The position numbers and the translations under genes are program-made. From the NCBI GenBank assembly GCA_900765525.1, contig CAAFRY010000219.1:1-5080 (forward strand): a stretch of DNA of 5,080 nt, given 5' to 3'. Positions 1 to 5,074 of this stretch are shown here, one piece after another; position 1 is the stretch's first letter; each line of letters starts with the position of its first letter. Source of the stretch: an uncultured Blautia sp. GTDB taxonomy: Bacteria; Bacillota; Clostridia; Lachnospirales; Lachnospiraceae. Below the pieces are notes generated by a model that had not been told where the DNA came from, made no database searches, and saw only the letters and a list, made by a program, of their open reading frames with translations.

Positions 1-87
1 ACTATTTCGGTGAGTCTTTAGACTCCAGCGCCGGAAAAAGACCCTTATAGGGTCAAATCAAGCCACCGGCTAAGCCGGTGGTCTTGA
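1..87 (+). mobile_element. Probable end of an IS200/IS605-family (TnpA/TnpB type) element
   Basis: Seen: no convincing gene, but three consecutive hairpins. GAGTC/GACTC with a TTTA loop lies at 12-25, GACCCT/AGGGTC with a TAT loop at 40-54, and a long GC-rich imperfect palindrome at 58-87. Known: IS200/IS605 elements have no terminal inverted repeats. Instead they carry subterminal imperfect hairpins with an unpaired base that the Y1 transposase reads, and the right end of tnpB-carrying elements doubles as the 3' part of an omega RNA with stacked stem-loops. Inference: this is the right end of such an element whose transposase or tnpB lies left of the window. No transposase sequence is visible and the exact cleavage point cannot be set, so a structured 3' UTR of an upstream gene remains possible. 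Confidence 0.42.
58..87. repeat. Imperfect palindrome with one bulged T
   Basis: TCAAG (58-62) plus CCACCGGC (63-70) pairs with GCCGGTGG (74-81) plus CTTGA (83-87). The loop is TAA and T82 is left unpaired, giving 13 base pairs interrupted by one extrahelical T. As a terminator it is poor, because the sequence after the stem is not a T-run. A mid-stem extrahelical T is the feature recognised by TnpA of IS608-like elements, so a transposon-end hairpin is the favoured reading. Confidence 0.75.
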
Positions 88-165
88 CTTTCCAAATAGG
101 TCACTGTGTGTCCCGGTACGAGCCAGTGTTAGCACCAAGCTCGTTTCCTTCCCAGTTATCCCCTG
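88..165. other. Spacer with a small nested hairpin
   Basis: No gene is supported here. ACGAGC (118-123) pairs with GCTCGT (139-144), and inside it GTG (126-128) can pair with CAC (133-135) around a TTAG loop. No T-run follows, so it is not an intrinsic terminator. The function is unknown. If the left-hand element is an IS200/IS605 member, bases just after about position 87 would be the flank matched by its guide. Confidence 0.4.
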
Positions 166-194
166 TTGATTTTACGAACATACGTTCCTATAAT
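166..194 (+). promoter_or_regulatory. Sigma-A-type promoter of the SOS polymerase gene
   Basis: The -35 box is TTGATT (166-171), followed by a 17-bp spacer and a perfect -10 TATAAT (189-194). Transcription should begin near position 201. That leaves an unusually short leader of about 17 bases, with the ribosome binding site starting only a few bases from the RNA 5' end. The near-consensus promoter would be strongly active unless repressed, which fits the LexA box placed in the spacer. Confidence 0.87.
175..188. promoter_or_regulatory. LexA (SOS) box 1, in the promoter spacer
   Basis: The sequence CGAACATACGTTCC matches the Gram-positive LexA/DinR operator pattern CGAAC-N4-GTTC. It lies between the -35 and -10 hexamers, so bound LexA would block RNA polymerase. 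It is the exact reverse complement of box 2 (14 of 14 bases). Confidence 0.9.
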
Positions 195-203
195 AGAAGA
201 AAA

Positions 204-209
204 AGGAGG
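204..209 (+). promoter_or_regulatory. Ribosome binding site of the polymerase gene
   Basis: AGGAGG with an 8-base spacing to the ATG at 218 sets that codon as the start. The site lies between the two LexA boxes. Confidence 0.9.
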
Positions 210-210
210 C

Positions 211-224
211 GGAACGTATGTTCG
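211..224. promoter_or_regulatory. LexA (SOS) box 2, covering the start codon
   Basis: GGAACGTATGTTCG has the GAAC-N4-GTTC core (212-223), and the ATG start codon (218-220) lies inside it. Relative to the predicted transcription start it spans roughly +11 to +24, where bound LexA could act as a roadblock. Its centre is 36 bp from that of box 1. Because it overlaps codons 1-2, the operator partly dictates the N-terminal residues Met-Phe. Confidence 0.87.
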
Positions 225-1543
225 CAGAAGGGAAACAGCTTTCAAAAAAGCCGAAGAATTCCAGAGAGAATTCCTCTCTTATTTTTCATATTGATGTAAA
301 TTCTGCATATCTAAGCTGGGAGGCAGTGTACCGGATGAAATGTCTGGGCGTAAGGGAGGATTTACGGTGCCAGGTCAGTGCTGTGGCCGGGGATACTACC
401 CTGCGCCAGGGAATCATCCTGGCAAAATCTATCCCTGCCAAAGCCAGGGGTGTTTCAACGGGAGACAGTATTTTCGAAGCCAGGAGGAAATGTCCCTCTC
501 TTTTACTGGTACCCCCGCATTATGCTTTGTATGAAAAATGTTCTTTAGCTTTTCTGAAGATTTTAAAAGAGTATTCTCCGGCTGTGGAGCCCTATAGTAT
601 AGACGAAGCTTTTGTAGATATGAGCGGAACCGGGAAGATTTTCGGAGAACCCTTAACAGCAGCCCGGGAAATGAAAGAAAGAATAAAACAGGAGCTGGGC
701 TTTACGGTAAATATAGGGATTTCTACCAACAAGGTACTGGCTAAAATGGCCTCTGATTTTGAAAAGCCGGACAAGGTGCATACTCTGTATCCCTGGGAAG
801 TAGAGGAGAAACTATGGCCTCTGTCTGTATCCCGGCTGTTTTTCGCAGGAACAGCATCTCAGAGGAAGTTGAAAAATATGGGTATTTTTACCATCCGTCA
901 ATTGGCGGAAACAGACCCGGAAATTTTGAAGGCTCATATGGGTAAACAGGGAGAATTGCTGTGGACCTATGCCAGAGGAATAGACCCCTCCCTTATCCAG
1001 CCTCTTCCTCCGCCAAATAAAGGATATGGGAACAGTATTACCCTGCCCTGGGATGTGAAGGAACGGGAGATAGCCAGAAAGGTGCTGTTATCTCTGTGTG
1101 AAACCTTGGGAGCCAGACTGCGGGCTCATAAAGTTCAGGCCCGGGTATTCTGTGTAAGTATCAAAACCTGGGATTTCTCCAGAGCCTCTCATCAGAGAAA
1201 ATGTCCCTGGGCTACCAGTCTTACACAGGAAATCTATGACCAGACGGTGCTTCTCTTTGACCAGCTTTGGAAAGGAGAACCCATACGCCATCTTGGAGTT
1301 CATTTATCCGGGATTTCCAGAGAGCAGGACTTCTTCCAGGAAAGCCTTTTTGCCCTTCCCAACAGAGAAAAGTGGCAGAGGGCAGAGGCTGCTGTAGACC
1401 AGATACGCAGAAGATATGGGGGAGATTCTGTGAAAAGAGCAGTATTCCTGAATACGGGAATGGAGCATATGGCAGGAGGAATTTCCAGGGAAAAATATGT
1501 GCCCCGGGATAAAAGAGCTATTAGCAGGGGGAATTGTTTATGA
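218..1543 (+). CDS. SOS-inducible Y-family translesion DNA polymerase (DinB / YqjW-UvrX type)
   Basis: This error-prone polymerase copies damaged template in the cytoplasm. The product is 441 aa. The palm contains FHID with metal-binding D26, a likely steric-gate Y31, and the YSIDEAFVDM motif with catalytic D129 and E130. The finger segment around PAKARGVSTG (73-82) and the NIGISTNKVLAKMASD stretch (165-180) are family hallmarks. The thumb helix-hairpin-helix near 207-225 is degenerate, and the little finger runs from about 270 to 370. QESLF (374-378) resembles a beta-clamp binding motif and is followed by a tail of about 60 residues containing IRRRYGGDSV, as in Bacillus YqjW/UvrX-like proteins rather than E. 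coli Pol IV. A basic N-terminal extension of about 20 residues precedes the palm. The AGGAGG site supports the start. Two LexA boxes predict SOS control. The next gene overlaps its stop codon. I give no symbol because dinB and uvrX-type names are used inconsistently in this group. Confidence 0.95.
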   Translation: MFAEGKQLSKKPKNSRENSSLIFHIDVNSAYLSWEAVYRMKCLGVREDLRCQVSAVAGDTTLRQGIILAKSIPAKARGVSTGDSIFEARRKCPSLLLVPPHYALYEKCSLAFLKILKEYSPAVEPYSIDEAFVDMSGTGKIFGEPLTAAREMKERIKQELGFTVNIGISTNKVLAKMASDFEKPDKVHTLYPWEVEEKLWPLSVSRLFFAGTASQRKLKNMGIFTIRQLAETDPEILKAHMGKQGELLWTYARGIDPSLIQPLPPPNKGYGNSITLPWDVKEREIARKVLLSLCETLGARLRAHKVQARVFCVSIKTWDFSRASHQRKCPWATSLTQEIYDQTVLLFDQLWKGEPIRHLGVHLSGISREQDFFQESLFALPNREKWQRAEAAVDQIRRRYGGDSVKRAVFLNTGMEHMAGGISREKYVPRDKRAISRGNCL

Positions 1544-1854
1544 GTTTTCACACAGGAATCCAGGTGTATGAAAAGGATGAAGGAAGGCAGGAGGGAAATT
1601 TCCTGGAAGCAGCGGTAAAATGCTGGTTTACAGCTTCCGGAAAGGCGGTCCCCTTGTCCATGAAAATCAGGGACAAGGAAGGCCAAATCCTATATTTTTT
1701 CCCTATCCGGGTGCTGTCTCAGGAGCGGCTGCAATATGCAGGAATTCCCGCCTGGAAATATACGTGCCGTATATGGGAAAAGGAGCAGCCCAGAGAGATT
1801 CTGCTGTTTTTTTATCCTGAAGAAGGGGTCTGGAGAGTCAGCAGGTATGTTTAA
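1540..1854 (+). CDS. Small unrecognised protein coupled to the SOS polymerase
   Basis: The product is 104 aa and I do not recognise its family. The ATG overlaps the polymerase stop as ATGA, and AGGGGGA (1526-1532) sits 7 bases upstream, so translation is probably coupled. An in-frame TTG at 1534 is too close to that site to be the start. The protein looks soluble, with no signal peptide or membrane segment. It alternates charged stretches with short hydrophobic strands such as ILYFFPIRV and ILLFFYP, and ends in WRVSRYV, suggesting a small beta-rich fold. In Bacillus, YqjW/UvrX-type polymerases are followed by small YolD-like genes also under LexA control. This gene holds the same position but I see no clear YolD signature. 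A polymerase accessory role is inferred from position alone. It shares SOS control through the common promoter. Its stop codon overlaps the convergent permease stop. Confidence 0.85.
   Translation: MSFHTGIQVYEKDEGRQEGNFLEAAVKCWFTASGKAVPLSMKIRDKEGQILYFFPIRVLSQERLQYAGIPAWKYTCRIWEKEQPREILLFFYPEEGVWRVSRYV
1851..1854. other. Overlapping stop codons of convergent genes
   Basis: The tetramer TTAA provides TAA on the plus strand (1852-1854, small SOS gene) and TAA on the minus strand (1853-1851, permease). The operons therefore meet with no intergenic space, and no hairpin plus T-run is visible on either strand close to the junction. Each transcript probably extends into the other's coding region. 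Confidence 0.9.
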
Positions 1855-4061
1855 TGGATAGAACGTTTAAAAAGTATCCAGGTACTGATGAAATAGCAAA
1901 CCAACAGCAGGGTCAGAATCCCCACAGTTATACCTATCTGCAGCATGAAAGTTCCGAAGCCTATATAGGCGGATATTTCTGCAGAAATTGTTTGGATAAA
2001 GTAAGCAATCACAATAGTAGAGACAAAGACTGCCACAAGGATTGGAAGCCCAAACCAGAGGCCTAATTGTTTTAACACAAGTTTTCCGATACGCTGCTGT
2101 TCAACTCCCAGATTCCGGAGGATTGAGAAACGGTATTTGTACTTATCTGCGTCTAAAAGCTGCTGCAAAGACAGTATGGTAAGGCAAATGACCATCAGAA
2201 CTACAGCACAGTAAAGCAGAGAGGCCTGTAAAATAAAGTTGCTGGCTTTTGTGCTGTTGATTTGCAGGGTTTGTAAACGGATTCCATAGCTGACGCCGGC
2301 AGAGGTCAGTTCCGGATACTGGTCAGTAAAATCCTTTTCTAATTCCCGGGCGTTCTCGTAAGAAAGGTTTTCAGCGGTTATGATATAGCGGTTTTGCATA
2401 ACCGGAAGCAGGTTTTCACAAACATCATTCGGGAAGATATAGAGTACATCCGTATAAGAATTATAAAGGGTTTCCCCCATGGGTTCCTCATAAAAAGAGT
2501 GTGAAGAAAGGGTTAACACTCCTGCATCTGTCATTACGGTGTCATGGTCCGCCAGAAAGCTGTCCCGGTCTTCTTCTGTTGAGATTGTCTGCCATTGTGT
2601 TGTAAACTGGTTTTCAGATAAAGAAATCTGCCCATAACCCAGCATTTCCCGTATCTGGTTGTAATCGCTTAAAGAAATGGCTACAACAGGAAAATCATAT
2701 TTCATCCGGCTGTAAAAATCAGCTTTGCGTGGAAGATAAAGGCTGAATGTACAGTCATAGTCTGTTTTAATGCCGTGCTCTCTAAGAAAATCCGTTACAA
2801 TTCCATAGTTGTCATGGGGAAGATTTTCTTCATGCTCTACCTTGTTATATCCGGAATAAATCTGTACATCATATACAGACCGTATATCCAGATAGCCGGA
2901 AGCCCAGCCAACCAGGACAGGAGTGGCAATAAACAAGAAAATGGCAAGGGATAAGGTAATGCTGATGAGAGTCATGGTCTTACTGGTAGTATCTAACTTG
3001 GATATAATCTGCCCGAAAAAGAATAGATTTTCATTTTTATATCTGTGTTCCGGAGATTTTTCTTTCCATGCCATAAGGAAGCTGGCGGACATATAAATCA
3101 GGGCGCAGATAAAGAAGAGCAAATCTATCAAAACAAACAGCAGATATTGGCTGAATATTCCGTCATGAAGAGGAAGATAGTATATTCTGGTCAGTGTTGG
3201 TACACTGGCTGCAGCAAAAGTATTTAAGACCGTACACACCAGCAAACCAACAAGCAGCAGAGGAAAGCCGGCCTTTTTCTTTCTCAAAATCCACAACCCT
3301 GTCCAAAACAGTGTGGCCGCTGGAAGAAAAATATTTCCCCAGAACATCATCTGAACGGGAAGGGCAAAACGTCTGTCATAATAAGAACAGGTTATGTTAA
3401 TACCTGTGGCCAGCATCCACAAATTAAGTAATTCAAAAAGGATTACTATAATTATAATCCATCGGCTCTTTCCAAGGTCCGGGTCGTTTTCCCGTCCAGC
3501 TCCAAGCATATCTATGATTTTGGCTTTTCTAACCCTATGGGTATTAGATAGACCTATGACAAGAAAACTTAAAGCAAAAAAGCAAACCGTCAGCAAGACA
3601 GTATCAGGGAACAATGTCCACGACAGCTTATAGCTTTTCCCATAGGAGGTCAACAGCATAGCTGTGATAAACTGGGAGCAAAACATTCCCAGGAAAATTC
3701 CAAGAGCAATGGAAAACATTCCCATAACAAGGGTTTCAGCAAAAAACAGCCGACCAATGGTTTTTTGTTCCATACCCATCACAGATTGAACCGCAAATTC
3801 CTTTTGTTTTCGCTGCAGCATATAATAATTGACAAATCGTATCAGAAATAGCAACAACAGAGTAATGGCGCAAATCGCCACTTTCATGCCGTCGCTCAGT
3901 ATGGTAAAGTTGTATTCGCTGCCAATATCCGGTTTATAGTAGCTGCTGGAAATAGATAGAAACGAATAAAACAAGGTGACGCAGATAGTCATGGTCACGA
4001 TATAAACCAAATAGTCTTTGACAGACCGTTTAGCATTTCTGAAAACAAGTTTAGCATACAT
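1851..4061 (-). CDS. BceB/FtsX-family ABC transporter permease with large extracellular domain
   Basis: This is the membrane subunit of an antimicrobial-peptide detoxification and sensing ABC transporter, 736 aa. The start is the ATG at 4061, with GGAGGGGG 8 bases upstream; a TTG 18 bases further up lies within that site. By eye, hydrophobic segments fall near residues 17-37, 58-78, 106-133, 154-172, 201-221, 236-258, 264-286, 303-329 and 361-389. A hydrophilic domain of about 215 residues (390-605) follows, then segments near 608-632, 668-690 and 702-728. FtsX-like modules lie at about 60-180 and 610-730, each with the typical RKQKEFAVQSVMGM or YRFSILRNLGVEQQ coupling segment. BceB of Bacillus is about 650 aa with 10 membrane segments, so this protein is longer and seems to have two extra. 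It overlaps the ATPase gene by 11 bases. The exact substrate (bacitracin, lantibiotic or other) cannot be read from sequence. Confidence 0.93.
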   Translation of the reverse strand: MYAKLVFRNAKRSVKDYLVYIVTMTICVTLFYSFLSISSSYYKPDIGSEYNFTILSDGMKVAICAITLLLLFLIRFVNYYMLQRKQKEFAVQSVMGMEQKTIGRLFFAETLVMGMFSIALGIFLGMFCSQFITAMLLTSYGKSYKLSWTLFPDTVLLTVCFFALSFLVIGLSNTHRVRKAKIIDMLGAGRENDPDLGKSRWIIIIVILFELLNLWMLATGINITCSYYDRRFALPVQMMFWGNIFLPAATLFWTGLWILRKKKAGFPLLLVGLLVCTVLNTFAAASVPTLTRIYYLPLHDGIFSQYLLFVLIDLLFFICALIYMSASFLMAWKEKSPEHRYKNENLFFFGQIISKLDTTSKTMTLISITLSLAIFLFIATPVLVGWASGYLDIRSVYDVQIYSGYNKVEHEENLPHDNYGIVTDFLREHGIKTDYDCTFSLYLPRKADFYSRMKYDFPVVAISLSDYNQIREMLGYGQISLSENQFTTQWQTISTEEDRDSFLADHDTVMTDAGVLTLSSHSFYEEPMGETLYNSYTDVLYIFPNDVCENLLPVMQNRYIITAENLSYENARELEKDFTDQYPELTSAGVSYGIRLQTLQINSTKASNFILQASLLYCAVVLMVICLTILSLQQLLDADKYKYRFSILRNLGVEQQRIGKLVLKQLGLWFGLPILVAVFVSTIVIAYFIQTISAEISAYIGFGTFMLQIGITVGILTLLLVCYFISTWILFKRSIH

Positions 4062-4818
4062 GGTTCTGTCCCCCTCCAATCACGGTAAGCACATGCAGGA
4101 TTTTATCAAAAAAAGCACTCCTGCTGTCGCTGCCTTTATGCAGCTCTGTTAAAACCTCTCCGTCCTGTAAAAAGAGAATACGGCTTGCATAACTGGCTGT
4201 AAAAGCGTCATGGGTTACCATGAGAATGGTTGCTTTAAGCTGTTCATTGATGCTCTGAATAGTGGCTAAAAGCATTTGGGAAGAATGACTGTCTAAGGCG
4301 CCGGTTGGTTCATCTGCCAGAAGCAGCTTTGGATTATTGATGATAGCTCTGGCACAGGCACAACGCTGTTTCTGGCCTCCGGATACCTGGTATGGGTATT
4401 TGTCCAGAATATCTCCAATGTTCAGCTTTCCGGCCATCTCCAAAACACAAGGTTCCACTTCTTTCGCAGGTCTTTTGTTAATTGCTAAGGCCAATGCAAT
4501 ATTTTCGGAAATTGTCAGCGTGTCTAACAGATTAAAATCCTGGAACACAAAGCCCAGATTTTCACGGCGAAAACGGGCAAGGGCTCTGGGCTTTATCTCG
4601 GTAACATCTGTTCCATCTAAATAGATGTGCCCGGCGCTTATGGTGTCAATGGTAGAAATGCAATTTAGCAGAGTGGTTTTCCCGGAGCCGGAAGCTCCCA
4701 TAATTCCTAAAAATTCACCGGCTTCCACGGAAAAACTAATATCCTTAATCGCCTTTGTGATGTTGCCTTCATTTCCATAGTATTTCTGGATATGCTCCAA
4801 TTTTAAAATAGGTGCCAT
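4051..4818 (-). CDS. BceA-type ABC transporter ATP-binding protein
   Basis: This cytoplasmic ATPase powers the permease encoded next to it; it is 255 aa, the usual length. The nucleotide-binding elements are intact and in order: Walker A GASGSGKTT (41-49), Q-loop Q93 in VFQDFNLL, signature VSGGQ (145-149), Walker B LLLADE (165-170), D-loop ALD (174-176) and H-loop H203. The GKTTLLNCISTID stretch after Walker A and the C-terminal FFDKIL..LTVIGGG are typical of the BceA / MacB-like peptide-exporter clade. The ATG at 4818 has GGGGGAGG upstream at 8-base spacing. The gene end runs 11 bases into the permease, which points to translational coupling and stoichiometric assembly. Transcription probably starts near 4880 from a promoter flanked by a BceR-like operator. 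Confidence 0.96.
   Translation of the reverse strand: MAPILKLEHIQKYYGNEGNITKAIKDISFSVEAGEFLGIMGASGSGKTTLLNCISTIDTISAGHIYLDGTDVTEIKPRALARFRRENLGFVFQDFNLLDTLTISENIALALAINKRPAKEVEPCVLEMAGKLNIGDILDKYPYQVSGGQKQRCACARAIINNPKLLLADEPTGALDSHSSQMLLATIQSINEQLKATILMVTHDAFTASYASRILFLQDGEVLTELHKGSDSRSAFFDKILHVLTVIGGGQNHVC
4070..4077 (-). promoter_or_regulatory. Ribosome binding site of the permease gene
   Basis: GGAGGGGG on the minus strand, 8 bases from the ATG at 4061, lies inside the ATPase coding region. It decides the permease start against the TTG at 4079, which overlaps the site itself. Confidence 0.85.
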
Positions 4819-4826
4819 TTTTTCTT

Positions 4827-4834
4827 CCTCCCCC
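4827..4834 (-). promoter_or_regulatory. Ribosome binding site of the ATPase gene
   Basis: GGGGGAGG on the minus strand, with the GGAGG core 8 bases before the ATG at 4818, supports that start. Confidence 0.85.
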
Positions 4835-4886
4835 TGAGCATGTTGGAAATTTCCTTTTCAGTGTACATACCCTGTTCTTAGAAAGT

Positions 4887-4915
4887 ATTATAATGGGTAT
4901 ACATGAATTTTTGTA
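4887..4915 (-). promoter_or_regulatory. Promoter of the ABC transporter operon
   Basis: On the minus strand a perfect -10 TATAAT (4892-4887) is preceded, at 17 bp, by TACAAA (4915-4910), which matches only 3 of 6 bases of a -35. Transcription would start near 4880 and leave a leader of about 60 bases. A strong -10 with a weak -35 suggests dependence on an activator, and response-regulator-like repeats begin 8 bp upstream of the -35 position. Confidence 0.7.
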
Positions 4916-4922
4916 TCATGTT

Positions 4923-4953
4923 TTCTTACGCAGTTCTTACAAAATCGTAAGAA
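4923..4953 (-). promoter_or_regulatory. Candidate BceR-type response regulator operator
   Basis: On the minus strand TTCTTAC (4953-4947), six bases, then GTAAGAA (4940-4934) form a perfect inverted repeat. A second GTAAGAA (4929-4923) follows four bases later, giving an 11-bp direct repeat that puts both half-sites on the same DNA face. The inner part, TTACG-ATTT-TGTAA, matches the BceR-like consensus I recall (TNACA-N4-TGTAA) at all but one fixed position. It covers about -43 to -73 relative to the predicted start, a normal place for an OmpR-family activator. Confidence 0.62.
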
Positions 4954-4954
4954 G

Positions 4955-4994
4955 TTTTTCTATAGGAAATTTCTTTGAATTTCCTATAGAAAAA
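4955..4994. repeat. Perfect 17-bp AT-rich inverted repeat
   Basis: The arms 4955-4971 and 4978-4994 are exact reverse complements around the 6-base loop TCTTTG. Neither strand has a T-run after the stem beyond the bases already paired in it, so it is not itself an intrinsic terminator. The plus-strand right arm merges into the A-run that forms the U-tract of the minus-strand terminator. It could be an operator, a cruciform or a transcript-stabilising hairpin. Confidence 0.85.
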
Positions 4995-5008
4995 AAAGCC
5001 CTCCGGGC
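4990..5008 (-). terminator. Intrinsic terminator, minus strand
   Basis: On the minus strand GCCC-GGA-GGGC (5008-4998) is followed directly by eight T residues (4997-4990). The stem is only 4 bp but all GC. It would end a minus-strand transcript entering from the right and insulate the transporter promoter, which lies downstream. Confidence 0.65.
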
Positions 5009-5074
5009 AGGAGTACACTGGGTTGGAGAAGAGTTATGTCGCTAAAGCGACCCAACCCAGGCGGAGAATCCTGC
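5007..5074 (-). ncRNA. Candidate structured RNA of unknown class
   Basis: Read on the minus strand, three nested stems form. P1 is GCAGGA (5074-5069) with TCCTGC (5012-5007). P2 is CTGGGTTGG (5060-5052) with CCAACCCAG (5026-5018). P3 is GTCGC (5051-5047) with GCGAC (5042-5038) around a TTTA loop. P3 stacks directly on the 5' strand of P2, with an 11-base pyrimidine-rich bulge (5037-5027) on the other side. The 3' side of P1 shares two bases with the terminator stem. The strand is chosen because the terminator lies on it; the stems also fold on the plus strand. I do not recognise a known riboswitch or RNA family. It may be the 3' end of an upstream transcript, a small RNA or part of a mobile element. 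Confidence 0.45.

Noticed and set aside
58..87. GC-rich hairpin as an intrinsic terminator
   Set aside because: The following bases (about 83-93) are mixed rather than a T-run, so a transposon-end or other structural role is more likely.
78..299. A 73-codon frame over the promoter and start of the polymerase gene
   Set aside because: It covers the promoter and both LexA boxes, has no ribosome site, and overlaps the true gene in another frame.
1534..1539. TTG at 1534 as the start of the small gene
   Set aside because: Only one base separates it from the AGGGGGA site, whereas the ATG at 1540 has a 7-base spacing and the classic ATGA overlap.
1300..1686. A 128-codon minus-strand open frame antisense to the polymerase and small gene
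   Set aside because: It is a shadow frame opposite well-supported coding sequence, with no family features.
1784..1813. Hairpin AGCAG/CTGCT followed by G and seven T residues inside the small gene
   Set aside because: The stem is only 5 bp with a 12-base loop and lies before the stop codon. The T-run is explained by codons for a Phe-Phe-Tyr stretch, so it is at most a weak internal terminator.
4061..4079. TTG at 4079 as the permease start
   Set aside because: It overlaps the GGAGGGGG ribosome site that is correctly spaced for the ATG at 4061.
4812..5045. A 77-codon plus-strand open frame upstream of the ATPase gene
   Set aside because: It runs through the ribosome site, promoter, operator repeats and terminator of the transporter region, has no ribosome binding site and no recognisable protein character.
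5018..5060. Integron attC site suggested by GGGTTGG and CCAACCC
   Set aside because: The orientation of the GTT/AAC core boxes is reversed relative to attC, and no cassette or integrase is present.
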